This document shows positions 54,263 through 63,356 of a stretch of 64,000 bases of DNA, piece after piece (position 1 is the first letter of the stretch; each line of letters starts with the position of its first letter). Under the pieces are notes generated by a model, which saw only the letters and a program-made list of their open reading frames with translations, was not told the origin of the DNA and did not search any database. Source of the DNA: Cytobacillus firmus. Lineage in GTDB: Bacteria; Bacillota; Bacilli; Bacillales; Cytobacillaceae. A program made the position numbers and the translations under genes. The stretch is taken from the NCBI RefSeq assembly GCF_023612095.1, contig NZ_CP086235.1, positions 2,739,501-2,803,500 of the forward strand. The letters are read 5' to 3'.

Positions 54263-55468
54263 CTATTGGCTTATAATGTGGTTCAGTATAATTTCAATTT
54301 GGGCTGCACCTGTTTCCTGGGCTGCTTTTACTACCGCATCCCTTACTGCAGGGACAACCCGGCTGTCGAGCGGCCCAGGAATGACATAATCAGGTGTCAG
54401 ATCTGTAGCATCGATTAAACCGGCTATAGCTTCGACAGCTGCCATTTTCATTTCTTCATTAATTTCAGTAGCCCTGACGTCGAGGGCGCCTCGAAAAATT
54501 CCAGGGAATGCGAGGACATTATTCACCTGATTCGGCAAATCGGATCTTCCTGTTCCAACGACTTTAGCTCCTGCCGCTTTCGCCTCATCCGGCATGATCT
54601 CAGGAACTGGATTAGCCATGGCAAAAATAATGGAATTCGGACTCATCGTCTCGACCATTTCCTTTGTTAAGGCACCGGCAGAGGAAACCCCGATGAACAC
54701 ATCCGCGCCAATGATAACATCCTCAAGCGATCCTTTACGTTTTCCTGGATTGGTGATTTTCGCGACAGACTCCTTGACAGGGTTCATTCGCTCCTGCCTT
54801 CCTTCATAAATCGCTCCCTTTGTATCACACATGATGATATCTTTTGCTCCCATATTAAGGAGCAGCTTGATAATCGCAATCCCTGCCGCACCTGCTCCAT
54901 TGATTACGATTTTTATTTCATCCATTTTTTTGCCGGCAAGCTTCAGCGCATTGATTAACCCGGCTGCTGTTACGATCGCTGTTCCATGCTGGTCATCATG
55001 AAAAACGGGGATATTCATTTCCTGCTTCAGCCGTTCTTCAATGTAAAAGCAATTGGGTGCCGCGATATCCTCCAGGTTAATGCCCCCAAAGGAAGGCTGA
55101 AGCAGCCTGACTGTTTTAATGATTTCTTCGGGATCCTTCGTATCAAGGCAAATTGGAACCGCATCAATCCCTGCAAAAGCTTTAAATAATGCAGCCTTCC
55201 CTTCCATAACAGGCATGGAGGCTTCAGGGCCAATATCGCCAAGTCCCAGCACAGATGTGCCGTCTGAAACCACGGCGATTAAGTTTCCTTTTATTGTATA
55301 ATCATAGACCTTCTCAGGCTGGTCATGAATTCTTCGGCACGGCTCTGCCACTCCTGGGGAATAGGCTAAGCTTAAATCCTTCATGCTGTTCAGCGGCATT
55401 TTTACATCGACCGTTAACTTCCCTTGAAACTTCTCATGAAGCAGTAAAGATTCCTTCTGCAAATCCAT
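54263..55468 (-). CDS. Malic enzyme (short bacterial type)
   Basis: A 401-aa NAD(P)-dependent malic enzyme of the short YtsJ/MaeA-like class. It carries [38 protein letters not shown], the metal/substrate motif [19 protein letters not shown], and the Rossmann motif [11 protein letters not shown]. It decarboxylates malate to pyruvate, producing NADPH or NADH. The start is the ATG at 55468, 9 bases from GGGGAG; the ATG at 55477 abuts that site. It is divergent from a LysR gene with about 140 bases between, so that regulator may control it. Which cofactor it uses is not certain. Confidence 0.9.
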   Translation of the reverse strand: MDLQKESLLLHEKFQGKLTVDVKMPLNSMKDLSLAYSPGVAEPCRRIHDQPEKVYDYTIKGNLIAVVSDGTSVLGLGDIGPEASMPVMEGKAALFKAFAGIDAVPICLDTKDPEEIIKTVRLLQPSFGGINLEDIAAPNCFYIEERLKQEMNIPVFHDDQHGTAIVTAAGLINALKLAGKKMDEIKIVINGAGAAGIAIIKLLLNMGAKDIIMCDTKGAIYEGRQERMNPVKESVAKITNPGKRKGSLEDVIIGADVFIGVSSAGALTKEMVETMSPNSIIFAMANPVPEIMPDEAKAAGAKVVGTGRSDLPNQVNNVLAFPGIFRGALDVRATEINEEMKMAAVEAIAGLIDATDLTPDYVIPGPLDSRVVPAVRDAVVKAAQETGAAQIEIILNHIISQ

Positions 55469-55607
55469 TCTATTCATCTCCCCTTATTGAATATTGTTAA
55501 TTTTCAGTATTTGTTGTAGATTATTATATAATGAGTGGCATCCATAAATGAAATACATATAATCTATAATCCTTATGCCTTTTGGTTATATGAGAGGAGT
55601 GCAGTAA

Positions 55608-56501
55608 TTGGATATACGGCATTTAGAATATTTTGCTGAAGTAGCACAGCATTTAAGCTTCACGAAAGCATCCCAGACCCTGCATGTCACCCAGCCTTCC
55701 ATCAGCAAAGCCATCAAGAATCTCGAAGGGGAACTGGGTGTGCCGCTATTTTATCGGTCATCGAAGCAGCTTGAATTAACAGATGCGGGTAAAGCGGTGT
55801 TAATCAATGCGAAAAAAGTGCTGGACGCATTTCAGAACCTGACATTGGAATTAACTGATCTGATGGAGCTGAAGGGCGGTGAAATCAAAATTGGCATACC
55901 CCCCATAGTCGGCGCAGCCTTCTTCTCGAAGCTTATCAGCCAATATAAAGAAAAGTTCCCATTGATCGAAATTAAATTAACAGAAGTCGGCACGAAGAAA
56001 ATAAAAAAAGGGGTGGAAGATGGCACATTGGATATTGGCCTGATTTGCACGGTTCCGGCTCATGGAAGCAGTTTTGAAATAATCAATGTCCTAAGGGATC
56101 CCTTAATGCTGATTATTCACCGGGAACATAGACTTGCTTCGAAAAAGGAAGTGCACTTTTCAGAATTAGCCAAAGAGCCTTTCATCCTCTACCGGAAAGA
56201 TTTCACCCTATATGATCTGATTATTGAGGAATGCGTAAACAGCGGATTTCAGCCTAATATCGTCTGTGAAAGCTCGCAAAAGGACTTCCTGCTGGGAATG
56301 GTTGAAGGAAAACTGGGAATCACCATGCTGCCAAGCAAAATCTGTCAAAATATAAACTGCACTGACCTTGTGGTTATGCCAATCTCTGAATCTGCTGTTA
56401 ACTTAGAGCTCGGGATGATCTGGAAAAAGGATAAGTATTTATCTTTTGCGGTCCGGGAGTTTATTTCCGGTGCTGAGACTTATTTGGAGGAAGGGCTGTG
56501 A
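55608..56501 (+). CDS. LysR family transcriptional regulator
   Basis: A 297-aa protein with the LysR helix-turn-helix at the N-terminus (LEYFAEVAQHLSFTKASQTLHVTQPSISKAIKNLE) and a periplasmic-binding-protein-like co-inducer domain (about 90-295). It resembles the CidR/AlsR/CynR branch. The start is a TTG with GAGGAG upstream. It is divergent from the malic enzyme gene, so malate or a related acid is a plausible co-inducer (inference). A terminator follows directly. Confidence 0.88.
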   Translation: MDIRHLEYFAEVAQHLSFTKASQTLHVTQPSISKAIKNLEGELGVPLFYRSSKQLELTDAGKAVLINAKKVLDAFQNLTLELTDLMELKGGEIKIGIPPIVGAAFFSKLISQYKEKFPLIEIKLTEVGTKKIKKGVEDGTLDIGLICTVPAHGSSFEIINVLRDPLMLIIHREHRLASKKEVHFSELAKEPFILYRKDFTLYDLIIEECVNSGFQPNIVCESSQKDFLLGMVEGKLGITMLPSKICQNINCTDLVVMPISESAVNLELGMIWKKDKYLSFAVREFISGAETYLEEGL

Positions 56502-56505
56502 ACGG

Positions 56506-56534
56506 CCGTCGCAAATTTTAAAAGTGCGACGGCT
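56506..56534 (+). terminator. Terminator of the LysR gene
   Basis: GCCGTCGCA / TGCGACGGC stem, then TTTTC; it can also serve the convergent amidotransferase gene. Confidence 0.8.
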
Positions 56535-56548
56535 TTTCACCTTCTGTA

Positions 56549-57251
56549 TTATTGTTTACAAGCCTTAACAAATGCATCAAATATAGCTTTTGAAGGGTTA
56601 TCATTCTTTTGTGTCATGCATTCAGGGTGCCACTGTACCCCTAATGCAAAGCGATGCTCTTTACTCTCAAAAGCCTCAATAACCCCATCATTGGCCTCTG
56701 CACACACCTCAAAGTTTTCAGGCATTTTGCGGACAGCCTGATGATGATAGCTATTCACTTTAAAGCTTTGCATTCCAGTAACTTTGTGGAGGAGAGAATC
56801 TCTTTTTACATTCACAAAGTGTGTCGCATGCCAGCGGGGTGCTTTTTGGCCATGCTGCAGCAAAGGTGTACCCATTTGGGAATAGATGTCCTGATACATA
56901 TCACCCCCAAGAGCAATACTGAGGATTTGGCAGCCCCTGCATATGGCTAAAATTGGTTTATCACGAGCGAGCATTTTCTGAATTATGCTGATTTCGAATG
57001 TATCTCTTTCAGGACAAATACTGCCCAGCTTTTGATGGGGTTCTTCACCAAATAGGGTTGGGTCGATGTCCCCCGCCAGTAAGCAGAAGCCCGTCAAGCG
57101 TTTCAGCTAATTTTTCGATTTTGTCATCCTCCAGCAGATTAGGAATAACAATCGGAACGGCCCCTGCGTGTAACAATGATGGAATATTATCCATTGAAAC
57201 GGAAAGCTGCTGATCATCTAAATTTGATGTAACTCCAATAATTGGTTTCAT
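56549..57251 (-). pseudogene. Class-I glutamine amidotransferase / gamma-glutamyl-GABA hydrolase-like (C26), frameshifted
   Basis: The first frame encodes MKPIIGVTSNLDD...LDGLLLTGGG and then goes out of frame; the second continues GDIDPTLFGEEPHQ to the end. The break is in a C5 run on the plus strand (57070-57074). Removing one base restores LLLTGGDIDP and a 233-aa peptidase C26 protein. Catalytic elements are intact: the CRGCQILS nucleophile and QWHPE. Intact relatives (PuuD-like) hydrolyse gamma-glutamyl amides such as gamma-glutamyl-GABA. No puu genes are nearby. As with the other two broken genes, a homopolymer sequencing error is a serious alternative to true loss. Confidence 0.78.
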
Positions 57252-57343
57252 TCGGCACCTCTGGTTATATAGTTTAGAAGATTATTCTATAGAACCGGGA
57301 AGAAGTCCTATCTGCCACAAAAAAAATAAGCAAAACAAAAAAA

Positions 57344-57380
57344 ACTGCCCAGAGGTCAGTATTCCTGACTTCTGAACAGT
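57344..57380 (-). terminator. Intrinsic terminator of the catalase gene
   Basis: ACTGTTCAGAAGTCAG / CTGACCTCTGGGCAGT stem (minus-strand sense), then T8. Confidence 0.8.
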
Positions 57381-57392
57381 CCATGTATCCTA

Positions 57393-59042
57393 TTAATATG
57401 GATCCGCTTCACGGCTATTCTCAACCGCTTCTTTTGATGCCTGGTTTTCAGCGATTGAACCCTGGCCATACTTAGATCTTCCAGCGTCACGGCCGGGAAT
57501 TTGCTCTTCCCCGCTCATTGCCTGTAATTCCTTCATGACTTTTTCAATTCCTTCTTTCACACGGTGGCCATAGTCTTCATCAGCCTGTGTGAAATGTTCA
57601 ATCATAGCATCCTGAATCCGTTTATCACATACTGCCAATGCCTCAGACAGGTTTTTAATCAATTCATCGCGCTCCCAATCATCAAAACTCCTGTAGGTAT
57701 GTCCGGCCTGGCCATAATTGTTTGGACGATCGATCGGAGCGCTCATAGCAGCTGCGTTATAGGTTGGGCGATGCGGTGTGCGCCCCTCTTCAGGTGCTTC
57801 CTGAAAGCCGCCCTTCATTGACGGCTCGTAGTTAATATGCGGATTATCTCCTGCCTCTTTAGGGTCACGAGTATCCATTTGGCCGCGCTGCTGATTCGTA
57901 CGGACAGGTGCTTTTGGCGCATTTACCGGCAATTTCAAATAGTTTGCCCCTACGCGATAACGCTGCGTGTCGGAATATGAGAAAGTCCGGCCCTGAAGCA
58001 TTTTATCATCGGAAAAATCCATGCCATCAACAAGTACTCCCGTACCAAATGCAGCCTGCTCAATTTCTGCATGGTAATCCACCGGATTGCGATCAAGGAC
58101 CATGCGGCCAACTGGCAGCCAAGGGAACTTATCTTCCGGCCATAGCTTCGTATCATCAAGCGGATCAAAATCCAATTCAGGGTGGTAATCATCCTCCATG
58201 ATTTGGACAAACAGCTCCCATTCCGGATAATCTCCGCGTTTAATAGATTCAAATAAATCCTGTGTGGCATGGCCGACATTTTTTGCCTGTATTTCGTTTG
58301 CCTCTTCCTGTGTCAGATTGCGGATTCCCTGCTTGGGCTCCCAGTGATATTTCACCAGAACCGCTTCCCCTTTTTCATTCACCCATTTATACGTATTAAC
58401 GCCGGAACCCTGCATGTGGCGGTATGTAGCGGGTATGCCCCAAGGTGAAAATACGAATGTAATCATATGTGTAGCCTCAGGTGTGCGAGATACAAAATCA
58501 AACATCCGTTCAGGATTTGGGACATTTGAAACAGGATCAGGCTTAAAGGCATGAATCATGTCAGGGAATTTCATCGCATCACGGATAAAGAAGATTTTCA
58601 GGTTATTGCCGACTAAATCCCAGTTTCCGTCCTCAGTGTACATTTTTACGGCAAAGCCTCTAGGATCACGTGCAGTTTCGGGGGAATCCTTCGCACCGGC
58701 CACGGTTGAAAATCGGACCATCAATGGCGTCTTCTTCCCTGCACCAGAGAAGACCTTGGCACGTGTATACTTCTCGACCGGCTCATCACCCACTTTTCCG
58801 TATGTTTCAAAGTAACCGAATGCGCCTGCTCCTCTTGCGTGCACCACACGCTCCGGAACCTCTTCCCTGTCAAAATGGGAGATCTTCTCAATGAAATGAT
58901 AATTTTCTAAAGTAGCTGGCCCCCGATTGCCTATCGTGCGAATGTTTTGGTTATCCGTAACAGGATGCCCCTGCCGAGTTGTCAGTGTCTCACGACTAAC
59001 ATTCTGCTCATTTTCTGTATTCATATCTTTGTTATCTGCCAC
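57393..59042 (-). CDS. Catalase (KatX-like)
   Basis: A 549-aa heme catalase. It has the active-site histidine region [20 protein letters not shown], the asparagine region [22 protein letters not shown], and the proximal heme tyrosine motif near [14 protein letters not shown]. The length and the extended C-terminus (ending ENSREADPY) fit the KatX-type spore/general-stress catalases more than the 483-aa vegetative KatA. The start is the GTG at 59042, 7 bases from AGGAGG; a TTG at 59048 is too close to it. A perfect palindrome GGAAACGTTTCC lies about 85 bases upstream. It detoxifies H2O2 in the cytosol or spore. Confidence 0.92.
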   Translation of the reverse strand: MADNKDMNTENEQNVSRETLTTRQGHPVTDNQNIRTIGNRGPATLENYHFIEKISHFDREEVPERVVHARGAGAFGYFETYGKVGDEPVEKYTRAKVFSGAGKKTPLMVRFSTVAGAKDSPETARDPRGFAVKMYTEDGNWDLVGNNLKIFFIRDAMKFPDMIHAFKPDPVSNVPNPERMFDFVSRTPEATHMITFVFSPWGIPATYRHMQGSGVNTYKWVNEKGEAVLVKYHWEPKQGIRNLTQEEANEIQAKNVGHATQDLFESIKRGDYPEWELFVQIMEDDYHPELDFDPLDDTKLWPEDKFPWLPVGRMVLDRNPVDYHAEIEQAAFGTGVLVDGMDFSDDKMLQGRTFSYSDTQRYRVGANYLKLPVNAPKAPVRTNQQRGQMDTRDPKEAGDNPHINYEPSMKGGFQEAPEEGRTPHRPTYNAAAMSAPIDRPNNYGQAGHTYRSFDDWERDELIKNLSEALAVCDKRIQDAMIEHFTQADEDYGHRVKEGIEKVMKELQAMSGEEQIPGRDAGRSKYGQGSIAENQASKEAVENSREADPY

Positions 59043-59126
59043 ACTCAAACCTCCTAAAAATGAATGACCATATTTTGCCTCGGGTTCGAAATTTTATACC
59101 TGAATTTACTTTAAATGTTAAGTGTT

Positions 59127-59138
59127 GGAAACGTTTCC
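59127..59138. promoter_or_regulatory. GGAAACGTTTCC palindrome upstream of catalase
   Basis: A perfect 12-bp palindrome similar to LacI/cre sites, in the catalase/41-aa gene divergent region. It overlaps the sigma-B-like -35 noted next; binding protein unknown. Confidence 0.4.
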
Positions 59139-59158
59139 GAAAAAGGCTGCCTGGTTAT
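59133..59158 (+). promoter_or_regulatory. Sigma-B-like promoter before the 41-aa gene
   Basis: GTTTCC, 14-base spacer, GGTTAT (one mismatch to GGGTAT), about 115 bases before the mini-gene start. Confidence 0.35.
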
Positions 59159-59271
59159 AATACCCATCAAAATGGAAATGAAACCTTATTGCCTAAAAGT
59201 ACTTAATTAATTTGATCCGAATAATGTTCGTGCCTTTGTAAAAAATATTCTTGTCCGGGGGAGGTGTAGAC

Positions 59272-59397
59272 ATGCCGAATCTTAATGATAATAAATTCAA
59301 AAAAATTCAATCTGAAAGTCAAAAGCAGGGTAAAACGTACGAAGAATATGCTGCTGAACTGGAAGCGAATAAAATGAAGGCTCAGAAAAGAAAATAA
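59272..59397 (+). CDS. 41-aa charged mini-protein
   Basis: A 41-residue gene below common length cut-offs. It begins with ATG at 59272, has GGGGGAGGTG about 5-7 bases upstream (an excellent ribosome site), ends at TAA (59395-59397), and is followed at once by a strong terminator. The peptide (starting MPNLNDNKFKKIQS, ending MKAQKRK) is highly charged, hydrophilic and probably helical, with no membrane segment or cysteine. It is divergent from the catalase gene and downstream of a sigma-B-like sequence, so a stress or spore role is possible. I know no family. Confidence 0.65.
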   Translation: MPNLNDNKFKKIQSESQKQGKTYEEYAAELEANKMKAQKRK

Positions 59398-59404
59398 GGA
59401 TGTG

Positions 59405-59433
59405 AGGCAGGTGATATCGCTCCTGCCTTTTTT
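59405..59433 (+). terminator. Terminator of the 41-aa gene
   Basis: AGGCAGG / CCTGCCT stem followed by T6. Confidence 0.8.
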
Positions 59434-59585
59434 GCTGCCACTTCTGAATAAAGATTCCCACTGTAAGTATCTAAAGGGTATATTTAATAATTTGTCCGCA
59501 TCCCGGTCACAGTTTGTTAACATTTACGCATTACAATTTAATTGTACCGAAACATCAGAAAGCCCTTTTTCTTTACCCCTTCAGG

Positions 59586-59616
59586 TCCGGCCCTTCTTAA
59601 GCGGCCGGATTTTTTA
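59586..59616 (+). terminator. Orphan intrinsic terminator
   Basis: TCCGGCC / GGCCGGA stem followed by T6, with no gene directly upstream on this strand. It may end a small RNA or readthrough from the 41-aa unit. Confidence 0.6.
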
Positions 59617-59662
59617 TGTCTTTTTCCGCTGGGCATTAAGAGTTCAGTTCACCGCCTTAAAA

Positions 59663-59691
59663 AAAGCCCTTCTCACAATAAGAAGAGCTTT
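59663..59691 (-). terminator. Intrinsic terminator of gdh
   Basis: AAGCTCTTCT / AGAAGGGCTT stem in minus-strand sense, then T7. Confidence 0.75.
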
Positions 59692-59695
59692 CCAT

Positions 59696-60499
<804 letters not shown>

Positions 60500-61354
60500 T
60501 TATTTTTTCGTAAAGCCGAGCAATACTCCACCAGCGATAATAAACAAACAGCCAAGGAGTACCATAAACACCTGTTTTTTGCTTTTCCGCTCATTTAAAA
60601 AGAATAGCCCGCCAATGGTCGATATGACAATTCCAGTCTGAGAAAGTGAAAAGCTGGTGGCCACTCCGATCTTCGGAAGGGAAAGCAGCAATCCCAGATT
60701 CCCGGTGCTCCAAATCAGCCCAGTAATAATATTACGGATTGCATATTTGTTATATGGCTTGCGGCGAAGGGTTATGAGGAATGCTCCTGTTACCATTCCA
60801 ATTGCCTGCGGCAGTATGGCAGACCAGCCGTCAATTTCAAACCAGCGGATTAGTACGACATACCCGACAAAGCCTGCGGTCGATAATAGGAGTACAAGCA
60901 GGCCTTTCTTGAGACTTTTTCCCTGTTCATTGTCATCCCCCTGTTTCAAGGAAGTCAGAACAGCACCTACAATAATGCAGACCAGAGAGGTGACTCCGAT
61001 GATAATACTCATCCTTGTTTCCCATTCTTTAAAAATGAATACTCCAAAAAAAGTTGTTCCAATAAGCTGCAGACCTGTGGACATTGGAGCTGTCTTGGCA
61101 ACCCCCAAATAGCGGACTGCCCCAAACTGATTTTTCTGCCCAATCGACCAGAACAAACCGGAAATAAAGCCGACTGCCCAAACGATATTGGGCAGATCCG
61201 GTCTCTTAAAAAGATAGACAGCGATGGCAAATAATAGCGCTCCTATTGTTGTGCCAAGCGTTTGGCTGTCCTCATCCCCGCCAAGCTTGTTGCTGACAAA
61301 TACAATACTGCCCCATGAAACGGCTGCAATGAGGGCTAAGAGAATTCCTGTCAT
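60500..61354 (-). CDS. glcU: Glucose uptake protein GlcU (GRP family)
   Basis: A 284-aa membrane protein of the GRP transporter family (ten segments, DMT fold), with AVSWGSIVFVSNKLGG at the N-terminus and LIWSTGNLGLLLSLPKIGVATSFSLSQTGIV in the second half. It is a non-PTS proton-coupled glucose carrier. It is the first gene of the glcU-gdh pair. A candidate sigma-G promoter precedes it. GAGGTACACACC lies just upstream of the ATG. Confidence 0.9.
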   Translation of the reverse strand: MTGILLALIAAVSWGSIVFVSNKLGGDEDSQTLGTTIGALLFAIAVYLFKRPDLPNIVWAVGFISGLFWSIGQKNQFGAVRYLGVAKTAPMSTGLQLIGTTFFGVFIFKEWETRMSIIIGVTSLVCIIVGAVLTSLKQGDDNEQGKSLKKGLLVLLLSTAGFVGYVVLIRWFEIDGWSAILPQAIGMVTGAFLITLRRKPYNKYAIRNIITGLIWSTGNLGLLLSLPKIGVATSFSLSQTGIVISTIGGLFFLNERKSKKQVFMVLLGCLFIIAGGVLLGFTKK

Positions 61355-61390
61355 GGTGTGTACCTCATCTTTCGATTTTATGTATATTTT

Positions 61391-61420
61391 TAGATTGCAG
61401 TTATATAAGGACTCTTATTC
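61391..61420 (-). promoter_or_regulatory. Candidate sigma-G promoter of glcU-gdh
   Basis: Minus-strand GAATA (61416-61420), 18-base spacer, CAATCTA (61391-61397), 37 bases before the ATG. The -10 has one or two mismatches to CATWHTA; the known forespore expression of gdh supports the idea. Confidence 0.35.
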
Positions 61421-61580
61421 CACAAGCCAAAAAAGTATTGAATTATTTATTATCATTCCTCATATTTAAACCACTAAAACCATAATTAACAGCAACCTAT
61501 CTATTTAATAGTCGATTAACAGGTATTTCAATATAATAATTTATCGCACAATTTATAATATTTGTGTTAAACTAACAAAT

Positions 61581-61602
61581 ATCACTGTCGGATAACAGTG
61601 AT
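61581..61602. promoter_or_regulatory. Inverted repeat upstream of sstT
   Basis: ATCACTG - 8 bases - CAGTGAT, 46 bases before the sstT start. Likely an operator or leader hairpin; the binding protein is unknown. Confidence 0.45.
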
Positions 61603-61648
61603 AAGCCATTATTCTCTTTTATATAATAATCAATTCGGAGGGAATCAA

Positions 61649-62881
61649 ATGAAAAACGCAATCAGCAAGTGGAACCAAATAAGCCTGGTAAAAAGAATTG
61701 TGCTGGGCATCATCGCAGGTATCACTCTCGCTTTGACTATTCCGAAAGCAGCGGGATGGGTCTCTATCTTCGGTACTTTATTTGTAGGTGCATTAAAAGC
61801 AGTTGCACCGGTACTGGTTTTTTTCCTGGTCATGCATGCCATTTCCAGACATAGAAGCGGACAGCAGACAAATATGAAGTCCATTATAGCTCTTTATGGT
61901 GTAAGCACCTTTTTAGCCGGACTTGTCGCCGTTGTAGCAAGCTTTATTTTTCCTGTTACCCTTTCACTTGCTCCGGGAGCTGAGGATGTGACACCTCCAG
62001 GAGGGATAGCAGAAGTTCTTACAACCCTGCTGACTAATGTTGTGGACAACCCGGTCAATGCACTGATCAACGGCAATTATATTGGCATTCTGACTTGGGC
62101 AATCCTTCTTGGCATTGCCTTAAGAAAAGCAGCTGACACTACAAAAAACATGCTCGCAAATTTCTCGGATGCCATCTCGACTCTGGTAAAATGGGTAATT
62201 AGCTTCGCCCCATTTGGAATTATGGGTCTTGTGTTTGATGCGATTGTCAGCAATGGTCTTTCTGCACTGATGGATTACGGCAAGTTACTGTTCATCCTCC
62301 TGGGCTGCATGTTCTTTATCGCTCTGGTTGTGAATCCGATTATCGTATTTTTAAATATTCGCAGAAATCCATATCCGCTTGTTTTTAGATGCTTACGAGA
62401 AAGCGGAATTACAGCGTTCTTCACACGCAGCTCAGCAGCAAATATTCCTGTAAATATGAGCTTATGCGAAAAACTTGGGCTGGATGAAGATACGTATTCC
62501 GTATCCATCCCATTAGGCGCAACGGTTAATATGGCTGGTGCAGCTGTTACAATTTCTGTTCTGACTCTTTCAGCGGTTCACACATTAGGTATTCAAGTGG
62601 ATTTTGGAACAGCTCTAATCCTTAGCGTGTTAGCTGCTGTTTCTGCGGCAGGTGCTTCAGGTGTTGCAGGCGGATCCCTTCTCCTCATTCCTTTAGCAGC
62701 CAGCTTATTCGGAATTCCGGATGACATAGCCATGCAGGTTGTCGGAGTAGGATTCATTATTGGCGTTTTACAGGATTCATGTGAGACAGCCCTTAACTCT
62801 TCCTCAGATGTTCTATTTACTGCTACGGCTGAATATGCGAAGGAGCGCAAGGAAGGAAAAGTTGTTAAGATGAGTGCCTAA
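61649..62881 (+). CDS. sstT: Serine/threonine:Na+ symporter SstT
   Basis: A 410-aa dicarboxylate/amino-acid:cation symporter family member, nearly the same length as E. coli SstT. Conserved segments are [46 protein letters not shown], and the re-entrant-loop region [16 protein letters not shown]. The ATG at 61649 has GGAGGG 6 bases upstream; a longer open frame from 61598 crosses the inverted repeat and is rejected. It imports serine and threonine with sodium. Monocistronic, ending at a strong terminator. Confidence 0.92.
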   Translation: MKNAISKWNQISLVKRIVLGIIAGITLALTIPKAAGWVSIFGTLFVGALKAVAPVLVFFLVMHAISRHRSGQQTNMKSIIALYGVSTFLAGLVAVVASFIFPVTLSLAPGAEDVTPPGGIAEVLTTLLTNVVDNPVNALINGNYIGILTWAILLGIALRKAADTTKNMLANFSDAISTLVKWVISFAPFGIMGLVFDAIVSNGLSALMDYGKLLFILLGCMFFIALVVNPIIVFLNIRRNPYPLVFRCLRESGITAFFTRSSAANIPVNMSLCEKLGLDEDTYSVSIPLGATVNMAGAAVTISVLTLSAVHTLGIQVDFGTALILSVLAAVSAAGASGVAGGSLLLIPLAASLFGIPDDIAMQVVGVGFIIGVLQDSCETALNSSSDVLFTATAEYAKERKEGKVVKMSA

Positions 62882-62893
62882 TAACGAAATGAA

Positions 62894-62925
62894 GGAGCCA
62901 GCCCCTGCGGGGCGGCTCCTTTTTT
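62894..62925 (+). terminator. Intrinsic terminator of sstT
   Basis: GGAGCC-A-GCCCC / GGGGC-GGCTCC hairpin followed by T6. Confidence 0.85.
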
Positions 62926-62993
62926 AAAACCTTTTGACTGAGAAGTCTTTTTTTATGTAATTTTGCTGAAATCCAACCACCTGCCTCTCACAA

Positions 62994-63299
62994 TCACTTA
63001 ATGACAGCATTTTTCCTGCTAAATATAAAAAGGCTGCCTCCTAGCGTAAGAAGAGAGATAAATTTACTTACAAGCAAGAGATAAGAGGTTTTATCTGAAT
63101 CCATGGGTACATGCGGATGCTGGATAAGGGTGTAAATAATGAGAAGACCAAAGAGAAGAATCACATAGGCGTTATTAAAAGCCCTATTAAAGATTTCCTC
63201 CCCTTTATCTTCCTGAAAATTGGTTAAAATGGCAAAGCCATACGTGAAAATAAGAAGCATGGTGTAGATTAAAACTGTGACTGCAAAAAAGATATTCAA
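62994..63299 (-). CDS. Small membrane protein of unknown function
   Basis: A 101-aa protein with three hydrophobic segments (about 4-24, 45-62, 73-93) joined by charged loops (NFQEDKGEEIFNRAF; HPHVPMDSDKT). I do not recognise it. The start is a TTG with AAGGGGG upstream. It lies 57 bases after the tandem P-II-like gene on the same strand and is probably co-transcribed, so it could be an accessory of the system that protein controls. Confidence 0.65.
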   Translation of the reverse strand: MNIFFAVTVLIYTMLLIFTYGFAILTNFQEDKGEEIFNRAFNNAYVILLFGLLIIYTLIQHPHVPMDSDKTSYLLLVSKFISLLTLGGSLFIFSRKNAVIK

Positions 63300-63356
63300 A
63301 TTTTGCTGCCCCCTTTTCCATTCACTTCTGTTTCATCCATCAAATTGGGCTGCCAT

